A DNA stretch of 5,925 bases from an uncultured Sphingobium sp. (GTDB lineage: Bacteria; Pseudomonadota; Alphaproteobacteria; Sphingomonadales; Sphingomonadaceae). Below are positions 1 through 5,925 of this stretch, piece after piece; position 1 is the stretch's first letter; each line of letters opens with the position of its first letter. Below the pieces are notes generated by a model. That model saw only the letters and a list, made by a program, of their open reading frames with translations. It did no database searches and was not told where the DNA came from. The position numbers were made by a program, and so were the translations under genes. The stretch spans positions 1 through 5,925 of the forward strand of contig CAMLFF010000207.1 of NCBI GenBank assembly GCA_946479185.1, given 5' to 3'.

Positions 1-606
1 GCCGCAATGCAGGCCATCGGGCGTGGGATCATAGCAGGACCAGCTCATCCCGGCATCCAGCCCGAGCCGGGCGGCCTCGCGGGCGATATCGGCCTTGGTC
101 ATATGCTGAAGCGGCGCTTCGATCGTAACGTTGCCGCCCTCGACACCCTGCTTGGTGGCCAGTTGCGCCATATGCTGGAAGGCGGCGATGAACTCGGGGC
201 GGCAATCCGGATAGCCCGAATAATCGAGCGCATTGACGCCTATATAGATGCGTTGCGCGCCGACGACCTCGGCCAGCCCAAGCGTGAGCGAGAGGAAGAT
301 CGTATTGCGAGCCGGGACATAGGTCACCGGGATATCATCGCCCACGCCATCCTTGGGGACGGCGATATCGGCGGTGAGGGCCGAGCCGCCGAACAGCGAG
401 AGATCGAGCGGGAGGACGACGTGGCGTTCGACACCGAGCGCCTGCACGACGCGCTGGGCTGCCTCCAGCTCGACACGGTGGCGCTGATTATAATCGATGG
501 TGAGCGCTGCCAGCCGGAAGCCAGCCTCGCGCGCCAATCCGCCAGCGACCATCGAATCGAGCCCGCCGGAAATGAGCGCAACGGCAATTGGTTTTTCAGA
601 AGTCAT
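1..606 (-). CDS. queC: 7-cyano-7-deazaguanine synthase QueC (3' end cut off by the window)
   Basis: QueC is a cytosolic, ATP-dependent enzyme that turns 7-carboxy-7-deazaguanine plus ammonia into preQ0, the precursor of queuosine in tRNA. The 202 visible residues show the PP-loop ATP site SGGLDS (13-18), DYNQRH (38-43; DYGQRH is more usual), YVPARNT (96-102), GVNALDYSGYPDCRPEF (123-139) and SWSCYDP (188-194). The frame is open to the window edge, and the last residues HCG begin the cysteine cluster that binds zinc, so only about 20-30 residues should be missing. The ATG at 604-606 puts the PP-loop at the usual distance from the N-terminus, and no other ATG, GTG or TTG lies in frame before the upstream stop at 661-663. 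The gene follows the DUF3617-like gene by 54 bases with no visible terminator, so co-transcription is possible. Its Shine-Dalgarno is poorly placed (see separate entry). The family call is close to certain. Confidence 0.96.
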   Translation of the reverse strand, partial: MTSEKPIAVALISGGLDSMVAGGLAREAGFRLAALTIDYNQRHRVELEAAQRVVQALGVERHVVLPLDLSLFGGSALTADIAVPKDGVGDDIPVTYVPARNTIFLSLTLGLAEVVGAQRIYIGVNALDYSGYPDCRPEFIAAFQHMAQLATKQGVEGGNVTIEAPLQHMTKADIAREAARLGLDAGMSWSCYDPTPDGLHCG

Positions 607-630
607 GGCTCGCGCTAGCGCAAATTCTCC
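607..630 (-). promoter_or_regulatory. Unusual ribosome binding region of queC
   Basis: The only good Shine-Dalgarno-like string before queC is GGAGAA at 630-625, which leaves 18 bases to the ATG, more than the usual 5-10. Between them lies the perfect 10-base palindrome GCGCTAGCGC (612-621). A short hairpin there could shorten the effective distance, but the stem would hold only three or four pairs. The alternative is that queC starts with little or no Shine-Dalgarno help. The string and palindrome are seen; the role is inferred. Confidence 0.35.
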
Positions 631-660
631 AGCGATGCCACGGGCTGTGAGACGCGCCGA

Positions 661-1083
661 TCAGCGCGCGAGCGCTGCCGACTTGCAGGCGCCCACGCGG
701 CGACCTTCGATCGTGCGAGAAAATGGACTGCCGCCGGAGACGCCCTGCGTCCTGATCTGCACGAGTCGTGCGGTTTCCACACGCACGGCGGTGCGCCCCT
801 GCCCTGCCCCTGCGCAATCATAAGTGACGGTCATATGCTGCGCGCTATTTTCGACGATGAAGCGCTTGCACTGCTCGCCGGGATGCTCAGGCTGCAGGAG
901 CTGCCGCGCATCGGTAACGCACATACGGCGGTTCGGCGTCGTCGCGCCGAGTTCATGCAGTTCCCATTCGCCGCGCTCGACAAGCGCCAGCGCGCCCATG
1001 CCGGGAGCCTGCGCGGGCGCACTTGCGCTGCTGATGCCCGCCAATGCCGCGAGCAGGACTGGATAAAACGCACTGCGCGTCAT
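661..1083 (-). CDS. Small exported DUF3617-like protein, function unknown
   Basis: This 140-residue protein has a signal peptide: MTR, a hydrophobic run (about 5-19) and a small-residue stretch with a likely signal-peptidase I site after AQA (24-26). The mature part has four cysteines (55, 72, 90, 133), GEWEL near its start (38-42), the pattern MCVT / QCKR / YDC and the C-terminal GRRVGAC. That layout matches DUF3617 proteins, small periplasmic proteins common in proteobacteria with no established function. Four cysteines would allow two disulfides. The start at 1083 is chosen because the signal peptide begins there and GAGG (1095-1092) lies 8 bases upstream. The frame stays open to 1182, but that extension would bury the signal peptide. 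It sits between hslO and queC, 150 bases after hslO and with its own candidate promoter, so a link to either neighbour is not evident. The gene is secure; the family assignment is from motif pattern only. Confidence 0.78.
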   Translation of the reverse strand: MTRSAFYPVLLAALAGISSASAPAQAPGMGALALVERGEWELHELGATTPNRRMCVTDARQLLQPEHPGEQCKRFIVENSAQHMTVTYDCAGAGQGRTAVRVETARLVQIRTQGVSGGSPFSRTIEGRRVGACKSAALAR

Positions 1084-1146
1084 GCTGCTTACCTCGATTT
1101 CGCTATCGTCCGGCACGCGCCGAAACAAAGCCACCCCCACATTGCG

Positions 1147-1174
1147 CCTATATAGCAAGGGATTCTGGCGACAA
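1147..1174 (-). promoter_or_regulatory. Candidate sigma70-type promoter for the DUF3617-like gene
   Basis: Reading the minus strand, TTGTCG (1174-1169) and TATAGG (1152-1147) are separated by 16 bases and each match the sigma70 consensus at 4 of 6 positions. An overlapping TATATA (1154-1149) is an alternative -10. Transcription would start near 1140, about 55 bases before the ATG at 1083. The spacer contains GATTC (1161-1165), a GANTC site of the kind methylated by CcrM in alphaproteobacteria. This was found by eye and not scored against a promoter model. Confidence 0.35.
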
Positions 1175-1190
1175 AAGGGCACGCTTCATC

Positions 1191-1216
1191 GCACCGGGCC
1201 ATTTTGGGCCAAGTGC
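1191..1216 (-). terminator. Hairpin downstream of hslO, possible weak terminator
   Basis: The arms 1191-1200 and 1207-1216 can pair over 10 positions with one mismatch and one G-U wobble, around a 6-base loop (1201-1206). It begins 17 bases after the hslO stop. The wobble is G-U only in the minus-strand RNA (C-A in the plus-strand RNA), which suits transcription from hslO. No T-run follows, so this is not a canonical intrinsic terminator. It may stabilise the 3' end or assist another mode of termination. Confidence 0.4.
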
Positions 1217-1233
1217 CGGAGACAAGAGCGAAA

Positions 1234-2187
1234 TTAGTTGGCCTGATCGGCCTGTGCTGTCTCTTCTCTCTCCACAGGCTCTAATTCATCCAGCGACACA
1301 TCGAAGATGCGCGAGCAGAAGGCGCAATCAACGGCGATCAGCCCACGCTCATCGATCATATCCGCTCGCTCGGCCTCGCCGAAGCGGGAGAGAACAGAGC
1401 GGATATGGTTGGGGTCGCAGCGGCAGCCTTTGGCGATGTTTCCGGGCGGGAAGGCGCGCACTTCCGGCTCCTCATGGAAGAGACGCCAGGCGATATCCTC
1501 CAGCGGCAGGGCAGGATCGGTCAGTTCCGCATCGGACAGGCTGCCCGCCATGACAGTGACATGCTCCCAATCGGGATGATCCTGCCGCACGTGCAGCCGC
1601 TCGCGCCCAACCTCGCCTTCCGGAAGATGCTGGAGCAGGATGCCCGCGCCGATGCAGCCCGCGCCCTCTTCATGCCGGACGGAGATCTTCACGATGCTCG
1701 GAATCTGCTCGGACTGGGCGAAATAATTCTCCGCTGCCGTGCCAAGGCTCCCGCCCTCCAGCGGCACGATGCCCTGATAGCGCTCGCCGGTCGTCGCCTG
1801 ATCGAAGGTGATCGCGAGGAAGCCCTTGCCGAACAGGCCGTAGAGCGAAGGCGCATTGCCGAGATAGGAGAGTTTCTCCGCATCGAACTTGGCATAGGCG
1901 CGCACCTCGCCCGCCTTGTAATCGGCAACGAGCAGCGAGACGCAGCCCTGCTGCGTTTGCGCCTGAAGCGTGAGCTGCCCCAGATCATCCTTGAGCATGG
2001 CGCCCAGCAAGGCGGCAAGCACCAGCGCCTCGGCAACCAGCTTCTCGATGATGGGAGGATAATCATGCGAGGCCAGCACCTCGTTCAGCACGGGGCCAAG
2101 GCGCACGATGCGCCCGCGCACATTGCGGGCGGGCAGGACGAAGCCGAGGACGCGGTCCTCGATGCGGGTGGGTTCGATATCAGACAT
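1234..2187 (-). CDS. hslO: Hsp33 redox-regulated holdase chaperone
   Basis: Hsp33 is a cytosolic chaperone that oxidative stress switches on: disulfides form in a zinc-binding C-terminal domain, zinc leaves, and the unfolded linker binds unfolding client proteins. The 317-residue protein has the N-terminal Hsp33 fold (about 10-200), then the zinc site CRC (255-257) and CAFC (288-291). The spacing from first to third cysteine is 33, as in E. coli Hsp33 (232 and 265), so the switch looks intact. It is about 25 residues longer than E. coli Hsp33, with an acidic, glutamine-containing tail after the last cysteine. The start at 2187 gives the usual N-terminal length. There is no clear Shine-Dalgarno, and only 32 bases separate it from the stop of the acyltransferase gene, with no room for a separate standard promoter in the gap. 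It is therefore probably co-transcribed from the arg side, or uses a promoter inside the acyltransferase gene. Confidence 0.96.
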   Translation of the reverse strand: MSDIEPTRIEDRVLGFVLPARNVRGRIVRLGPVLNEVLASHDYPPIIEKLVAEALVLAALLGAMLKDDLGQLTLQAQTQQGCVSLLVADYKAGEVRAYAKFDAEKLSYLGNAPSLYGLFGKGFLAITFDQATTGERYQGIVPLEGGSLGTAAENYFAQSEQIPSIVKISVRHEEGAGCIGAGILLQHLPEGEVGRERLHVRQDHPDWEHVTVMAGSLSDAELTDPALPLEDIAWRLFHEEPEVRAFPPGNIAKGCRCDPNHIRSVLSRFGEAERADMIDERGLIAVDCAFCSRIFDVSLDELEPVEREETAQADQAN

Positions 2188-2219
2188 GGCGCTTAGATAA
2201 GAACTCAGGACGCGAATGT

Positions 2220-3341
2220 CTAAGGGGTCGCGCGTTTAGGCTCCAGCCGATCGCGCAACCATTTGCGGGCGGGCAGCTCGACGATGCGATAGGAGACGAC
2301 CGCGATGGCGGTCACGACGCTCATGAACATGATCAGGAATAGCGGATTGCGGGCCGGTTCATGGGTGAGCGCAAGCCCCGGCACGGACAGGAAGAGCAGC
2401 AATTGGACCGGAAAATGCCACAGATAAATGCCATAGCTTGCATCGCCCAGCCAGCGCAGCCGATCCAGCCAGCTTGTCTTGCTGGTCGGCTCCAGCATCG
2501 CCATCAGCATCACGAATGCGAGGCTATAGGCTGGCGCGGCGGCGTAACGGCGCATGTCCAAGCTGTCCGCCCATGCCCACATGCCGATGAGGACGAGGGC
2601 GACGCCGAACAGGATGCACAGCGGTTTGGATCGGGTGGCATAGACGGCGAATAGCGCGGCGCCACCAAAGAAGCTGGCCGCGCACATGAACAGGATATAG
2701 CCGTTCAGATAGAAGCAGGCGACGACACTACCGATCGCCATGAGCGCGGGAATCAGAACGCCCAGTCGAAACAGGAAGGGCAGCGCCAGCCAGAAGATGG
2801 CGTAGATCAGCACCTCGATCGAGACCGACCAGATCGGCGCGTTAAAGCTATAGATGACCGTGGGCCACCAGTTGGATGCCAATCCGAGATGAAGCAAAAA
2901 CTGCCCGAGGCTGTTATGCTGGTAGATCAGCGAATGGCCAAACCGCGCTTGGGCGATGGCTTGCAGCACGGCGACCACCAGCAGCGTGAGCAAGTGGAGC
3001 GGATAGAGCCGGGCGACGCGGTTGACGACGAAGGATCGCGTGCTGGCACGGCGGCCATGATAGACATGGGCGAAGACGAAGCCCGAGATCGCCCAGAAGA
3101 GCTGCACCGCATATTTGCCATGCTCATAGAGCAGGCGGAACTCATCATAGAAGGGCTGTTGCGCGCGCGTGCCAGCCAGCGGCTGGGTGGCGCCGGGCGC
3201 GAAGAAGAAGTGCTGATAATGCCAGAAGATGATGATGAAGGCGGCAAAGCCGCGCATCACATCGACCAGCTTGAAATAGCCGCCAGTCGACTGCGGTGGT
3301 TGGAAGAGGGCAGCTAAGGGGCCGTGGTTACGGGTCGTCAT
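2220..3341 (-). CDS. Acyltransferase-3 (OafA/YrhL-type) integral membrane O-acyltransferase
   Basis: This 373-residue protein is predicted to lie in the inner membrane with about ten hydrophobic segments and to move an acyl (often acetyl) group onto a sugar, lipid or other surface acceptor. Family marks in order: VDVMRGFAAF (26-35) with WHYQHF (40-45), whose His41 fits the conserved histidine of the first helix; LFWAISGF (81-88); RVARLYPLHLL (108-118), the cytoplasmic arginine/tyrosine loop; WSVSIEVLIY (171-180); GDASYGIYLWHFPV (299-312); and YRIVELPARKWL (351-362). There is no C-terminal SGNH domain, so it is the short, membrane-only form. The start at 3341 has GAGG (3351-3348) 6 bases upstream. 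It lies 67 bases after argF and 32 bases before hslO, in the same direction, with no link to arginine synthesis or redox stress evident. The acceptor cannot be read from the sequence. The family call is strong; the insertion scenario is inference. Confidence 0.92.
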   Translation of the reverse strand: MTTRNHGPLAALFQPPQSTGGYFKLVDVMRGFAAFIIIFWHYQHFFFAPGATQPLAGTRAQQPFYDEFRLLYEHGKYAVQLFWAISGFVFAHVYHGRRASTRSFVVNRVARLYPLHLLTLLVVAVLQAIAQARFGHSLIYQHNSLGQFLLHLGLASNWWPTVIYSFNAPIWSVSIEVLIYAIFWLALPFLFRLGVLIPALMAIGSVVACFYLNGYILFMCAASFFGGAALFAVYATRSKPLCILFGVALVLIGMWAWADSLDMRRYAAAPAYSLAFVMLMAMLEPTSKTSWLDRLRWLGDASYGIYLWHFPVQLLLFLSVPGLALTHEPARNPLFLIMFMSVVTAIAVVSYRIVELPARKWLRDRLEPKRATP

Positions 3342-3371
3342 GAACTGCCTCGCACCGCCAATGAGGGCGAC

Positions 3372-3399
3372 CGGCGCAGCAATTGAAACTGCCGCGCCG
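3372..3399 (-). promoter_or_regulatory. Strong hairpin in the argF-acyltransferase gap
   Basis: In minus-strand RNA the segment folds into a stem of up to 12 or 13 pairs with a 4-base loop, starting 9 bases after the argF stop. Two pairs are G-U in that RNA and would be A-C mismatches in plus-strand RNA, so the structure favours transcription in the argF direction. No T-run follows. It may be a 3'-end stabiliser for argD-argF mRNA, a processing point or a partial terminator that lowers expression of the acyltransferase and hslO. Confidence 0.5.
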
Positions 3400-3408
3400 T
3401 ATCACTTG

Positions 3409-4338
3409 TCATCCCAGCAGACCGAAGGCCCAGAGCAGGATCGATTTCTGCGCATGGAGCCGGTTTTCCGCTTCATCCCAGATGAGAGACTGCGGGCCGT
3501 CAATCACCTCGGCGGCCACTTCCTCGCCACGATGGGCGGGGAGGCAATGTAGGAACTTGGCGTTTGGCTTGGCGCGCGCCATGAGCGCAGGCGTCACCTG
3601 ATAGGGCATCATGGCGCGCAGCTTGGCTTCGCTGCCTGCCTGCCCCATCGAGATCCAGGTGTCCGTGACGACCACGTCCGCATCGGCCACCGCTTCTGCG
3701 GCATTGCGCGTCAATGTGATCTTGCCGCCGCGTGCGAGCGCTTCCTCCGCAAAGGCAGGATCAGGATCGAACCCCTGCGGCACGCCGACCCGCACATCGA
3801 ACTTGAACAGCCCTGCCGCCTCGATGATGGAATGCAGCACATTATTGCCATCGCCAAGCCAAGCCCATTGGCTGCCGGGCAAGGCAATGCCATGCTCGGT
3901 CACCGTGAGCAGATCAGCGACGATCTGGCAGGGGTGCGACAGATCGGTGAGGCCGTTGATGACGGGCACGCCCGCATGTTCGGCCATCTCGTTGATCTTG
4001 GCATGATCGTCCGTACGGATCATGATCGCATCGACCATGCGCCCCAGCACGCGCGCGGTATCGGCCACCGTCTCGCCCCGGCCCAGCTGCGTGGTGCTGC
4101 TATCGAGGATGAGCGGCGTGCCACCCAGCTGGCGAATCGCCATATCGAAGCTGATGCGCGTGCGTGTCGAGGCCTTCTCGAACACCATGGCGAGCGTGCG
4201 CCCGGCCAATGGCGCATCCTTGTCCGGCGCGCCCTTAGGCATGCCGACGCGCGCTGCCTTGCGATCCATCGCATCGGCAAGCATCGCGGCAATGGCATCG
4301 CCGCCAGCGCTGGAGAGGTTGATGAAGTGCCGGGTCAT
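3409..4338 (-). CDS. argF: Ornithine carbamoyltransferase
   Basis: This cytosolic enzyme joins carbamoyl phosphate and ornithine to form citrulline in arginine biosynthesis. The 309-residue protein has the normal anabolic length and all main signatures: FEKASTRTR (53-61) for carbamoyl phosphate, HPCQ (135-138), DTWISMG (226-232) for ornithine, and HCLPAHRG (264-271) with the active cysteine 265. The ATG at 4336-4338 overlaps the argD stop in the 4-base form ATGA, which points to translational coupling. AAGGAA (4352-4347), inside argD, sits 8 bases upstream as ribosome binding site. ArgD and ArgF are not consecutive steps in the pathway but belong to the same route, and their pairing is common in alphaproteobacteria. 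Expression should follow the argD promoter. The call is secure. Confidence 0.98.
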   Translation of the reverse strand: MTRHFINLSSAGGDAIAAMLADAMDRKAARVGMPKGAPDKDAPLAGRTLAMVFEKASTRTRISFDMAIRQLGGTPLILDSSTTQLGRGETVADTARVLGRMVDAIMIRTDDHAKINEMAEHAGVPVINGLTDLSHPCQIVADLLTVTEHGIALPGSQWAWLGDGNNVLHSIIEAAGLFKFDVRVGVPQGFDPDPAFAEEALARGGKITLTRNAAEAVADADVVVTDTWISMGQAGSEAKLRAMMPYQVTPALMARAKPNAKFLHCLPAHRGEEVAAEVIDGPQSLIWDEAENRLHAQKSILLWAFGLLG

Positions 4339-5534
4339 GAGGCCAGTTCCTTCGATTTGAAGCTGGCCGCACCAGCAGACAGCTTCTCGATGGCTTCGCT
4401 GATGTGATGATCCTCGATGACCAGCGGCGGCAGAATGCGCATGACATTCTCGCCCGCCGACACCGTGAGCAGGCCGTGATTGTCGCGCAGATGCGCAACG
4501 AAATCACGCGCCTCAACCGCTGGCTTGAGCTTCACGCCCAGCATCAGGCCGATGCCGCGCACCTCTTCAAACACATCATCATGGTTGGGGATGAGCTGCT
4601 CCAGCGCGCCGCGCAGACGATCACCCTTGGCGGCGACCTGATCGAGGAAGCCGGGCTCCAGCATCACATCGAGGATCGCCATGCCCGCCGCCATCGCCAG
4701 CGGATTGCCGCCATAGGTGGAGCCATGCGTGCCGAACACCATGCCCTTGGCTGCTTCTTCCGTCGCGAGGCAGGCGCCAAGCGGGAAGCCGCCACCAATG
4801 CCCTTGGCAACCGCGACGATATCCGGCGTGATGCCATAATGCTCGAAGGCGAAGAATTTGCCAGTCCGGCTGTAGCCGCACTGGACTTCATCCAGCACCA
4901 ACAGGAGCCCATGCTTGTCCGCCGCTTCACGAAGCCCCTTGATGAACTCGGCAGTGCCAGCGGTCAGCCCGCCTTCGCCCTGGATCGTCTCGACGAGGAA
5001 ACCGGCGGTTTCGTCATCAATTTTCGCCAGTGCGCCTTCAAGATCATTGAAGTTCACATAGTCAAAACCGGGCAAGAGTGGCTCGAAGCCATCGCGCATT
5101 TTGGGCTGATCGGTCGCCGAGATGGCGCCGATGGTGCGGCCGTGGAAGGCGTTCTTGAACGTGATCAGCTTGTGCCGCTGCGGATTGCCATTGGCATAAT
5201 GGTAGCGCCGCGCGGTCTTGATCGCGCACTCGACGGCCTCGGCGCCCGAATTGGTGAAGAACACCGTATCGGCAAAGCAATTATCCACGATGCGCTGGGC
5301 CAGCGCCTCACCCTGCGGCGAACCGTAGAGATTGGAGACGTGCATGAGCGTCGCGGCCTGATCGGCAATGGCCTTCACCAGATGCGGATGGCCATGACCA
5401 AGCGCATTCACGGCAATACCGCTGGCGAAATCCAGATAACGCTCGCCGCGCTCGCCAATCAGATAGCAGCCCTCGCCTCGCACCGGGCGCACCTCACACC
5501 GGGGATAAACGGGCATGAGTGGGGTGATAGACAT
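4335..5534 (-). CDS. argD: Acetylornithine aminotransferase (PLP-dependent)
   Basis: ArgD moves an amino group from glutamate to N-acetylglutamate semialdehyde, giving N-acetylornithine. Many bacterial ArgD proteins also act on the succinyl-diaminopimelate intermediate of lysine synthesis, so a dual role is possible. The 399-residue protein shows class-III aminotransferase features: the PLP phosphate region NSGAEA (95-100), FHGRT (130-134), the PLP ring aspartate in DEVQ (215-218), the Schiff-base lysine Lys244 in AVAKGIGGG, and [10 protein letters not shown] (269-278). The frame is open to a TTG at 5639, but translation through the terminator hairpin is unlikely. The ATG at 5534 has an excellent AGGAAGGAG (5550-5542) 7 bases upstream and gives the usual family N-terminus. 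It opens the argD-argF unit, with a 4-base overlap into argF, and has a terminator-like hairpin in its leader that could matter for regulation. Confidence 0.97.
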   Translation of the reverse strand: MSITPLMPVYPRCEVRPVRGEGCYLIGERGERYLDFASGIAVNALGHGHPHLVKAIADQAATLMHVSNLYGSPQGEALAQRIVDNCFADTVFFTNSGAEAVECAIKTARRYHYANGNPQRHKLITFKNAFHGRTIGAISATDQPKMRDGFEPLLPGFDYVNFNDLEGALAKIDDETAGFLVETIQGEGGLTAGTAEFIKGLREAADKHGLLLVLDEVQCGYSRTGKFFAFEHYGITPDIVAVAKGIGGGFPLGACLATEEAAKGMVFGTHGSTYGGNPLAMAAGMAILDVMLEPGFLDQVAAKGDRLRGALEQLIPNHDDVFEEVRGIGLMLGVKLKPAVEARDFVAHLRDNHGLLTVSAGENVMRILPPLVIEDHHISEAIEKLSAGAASFKSKELAS

Positions 5535-5562
5535 AGGACTGCTCCTTCCTGCACGGTGTGAT

Positions 5563-5597
5563 AAAAACGGAAAAGGCGGCCCCGTGCGAGGGCCGCC
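5563..5597 (-). terminator. Intrinsic terminator in front of argD
   Basis: Reading the minus strand, a perfect 8-pair GC-only stem (5597-5590 with 5582-5575) encloses a 7-base loop and is followed by TTTT, CCG and TTTTT (5574-5563). The T-tract on this side fixes the direction. It lies 73 bases after the stop of the acetyltransferase gene, so the simple reading is that it ends that transcript. It also lies only 12 bases before the argD ribosome binding site, so it would be part of the argD leader if transcription starts further upstream. Confidence 0.85.
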
Positions 5598-5610
5598 GTC
5601 GTGTGGCGAC

Positions 5611-5639
5611 GCTATAGCGGCGATAGTTGGGCGGATCAA
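5611..5639 (-). promoter_or_regulatory. Candidate sigma70-type promoter for argD-argF
   Basis: On the minus strand TTGATC (5639-5634) and TATAGC (5616-5611) are spaced by an ideal 17 bases, each matching consensus at 4 of 6 positions. Transcription would begin near 5604, just before the terminator stem at 5597, so the argD mRNA would start with that hairpin. The -10 lies at the centre of a 16-base imperfect palindrome (5607-5622, one mismatched pair), a possible operator. The match was made by eye, and another promoter inside the upstream gene is possible. Confidence 0.35.
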
Positions 5640-5670
5640 TGGATTGCGCGTGGGGTTGTTGCGGGGAGGT

Positions 5671-5925
5671 TTAGGGGGTCTGGACGCGCTGCTTGATGAG
5701 GGCGGGGACGCCGACTGCCAGCGCTCCGGCGGGCACGTTGCACATCACCACGGCATTGGCGCCGATGGCCGCATCATCGCCGATGAGCACCCGCCCCATG
5801 ATGACCGCGCCCGCGCCAATATTCACGCGCTTGCCGATGATGGGCGCATCATCCAGCGCATCGAGCGAGCGAAGGCCGAGCGTGCAATTTTGCCGGATGA
5901 TCGCGCCATCGCCGATCACGCTGGC
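5671..5925 (-). CDS. Left-handed beta-helix O-acetyltransferase, C-terminal part (5' end outside the window)
   Basis: The last 84 residues and the stop are present; the reading frame stays open to the window edge, so the GTG at 5919 is an internal valine codon and not a start. The visible part is built of hexapeptide repeats (IGDGAI, IGKRVN, IGAGAV, IGDDAA, IGANAV) and ends in VPAGALAVGVPALI, the standard end of the serine acetyltransferase (CysE)-like beta-helix domain, a trimeric acetyl-CoA enzyme. Aligned without gaps to CysE, the DRHPKI segment reads DDAPII, so the histidine equal to E. coli His193, which binds serine, is alanine. That argues for another acceptor, such as a sugar in a surface polysaccharide, though the substrate is not visible. 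The stop is 136 bases from the argD start with a terminator between, so it is probably the last gene of a separate unit. Confidence 0.85.
   Translation of the reverse strand, partial: ASVIGDGAIIRQNCTLGLRSLDALDDAPIIGKRVNIGAGAVIMGRVLIGDDAAIGANAVVMCNVPAGALAVGVPALIKQRVQTP

Noticed and set aside
7..618. Open frame of 203 codons on the plus strand at the left edge
   Set aside because: It is antisense to queC, whose minus-strand frame is open to the window edge and carries every QueC motif.
1084..1182. N-terminal extension of the DUF3617-like protein to 1182
   Set aside because: It would bury the signal peptide and run through the candidate promoter. The ATG at 1083 has GAGG at good spacing.
1405..2196. 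Open frame of 263 codons on the plus strand, opposite hslO
   Set aside because: It is antisense to an intact hslO, has no recognisable motif, and its composition is that of a complementary-frame artefact.
4404..5561. Open frame of 385 codons on the plus strand, opposite argD
   Set aside because: It is the mirror of argD in GC-rich DNA. The translation is rich in Arg, His, Gln and Ala with no recognisable domain, while the minus strand encodes a complete aminotransferase with all catalytic motifs.
5535..5639. N-terminal extension of argD to a TTG at 5639
   Set aside because: The extension would be encoded through the terminator hairpin and T-tract and has no family counterpart. The ATG at 5534 has a near-perfect Shine-Dalgarno.
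5671..5919. A complete 82-residue protein starting at the GTG at 5919
   Set aside because: The frame stays open upstream of it, and the sequence begins in the middle of a hexapeptide-repeat domain, so it is the end of a longer gene.
1..5925. Mobile element, CRISPR array, tRNA or toxin-antitoxin pair
   Set aside because: I saw no transposase or integrase motif, no spaced direct repeats, no tRNA-like cloverleaf and no small gene pair. The acyltransferase has no visible flanking repeats that would mark it as a mobile insertion.

Overview
The window carries seven protein-coding genes, all on the minus strand, with short gaps between them. The GC-rich composition, the run argD-argF-(acyltransferase)-hslO, the alphaproteobacterial character of the proteins and a small DUF3617-like exported protein suggest an alphaproteobacterium, most likely a member of the Sphingomonadales. 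That placement is inference from protein style and gene order. I see no tRNA, rRNA, CRISPR array, insertion sequence or phage gene.

In transcription order (right to left): the window opens inside a left-handed beta-helix O-acetyltransferase gene (5671-5925, 5' end missing). A 136-base gap follows. It holds a strong intrinsic terminator (5563-5597) and a candidate promoter, and ends at the well-placed ribosome binding site of argD (acetylornithine aminotransferase, start 5534). argD overlaps argF (ornithine carbamoyltransferase) by 4 bases, so the two arginine-pathway enzymes are very probably translated together. A 67-base gap with a strong hairpin leads to a multi-spanning acyltransferase-3 (OafA-type) membrane protein, and 32 bases later comes hslO (Hsp33 redox chaperone). 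In many alphaproteobacteria argD, argF and hslO are directly adjacent, so the acyltransferase looks like a later insertion in that operon.

After hslO come a hairpin and a candidate promoter in a 150-base gap, then a small exported four-cysteine DUF3617-like protein (661-1083). Last is queC (1-606, 3' end missing), which makes 7-cyano-7-deazaguanine for queuosine and related modified bases.

The window is mostly ordinary housekeeping sequence. The points worth a second look are the acyltransferase inside the arg-hslO cluster, the terminator-like hairpin against the argD start, the strand-biased hairpin between argF and the acyltransferase, a GANTC methylation site inside a candidate promoter, and the loss of a substrate-binding histidine in the CysE-like acetyltransferase. 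I found no previously undescribed multi-gene system.
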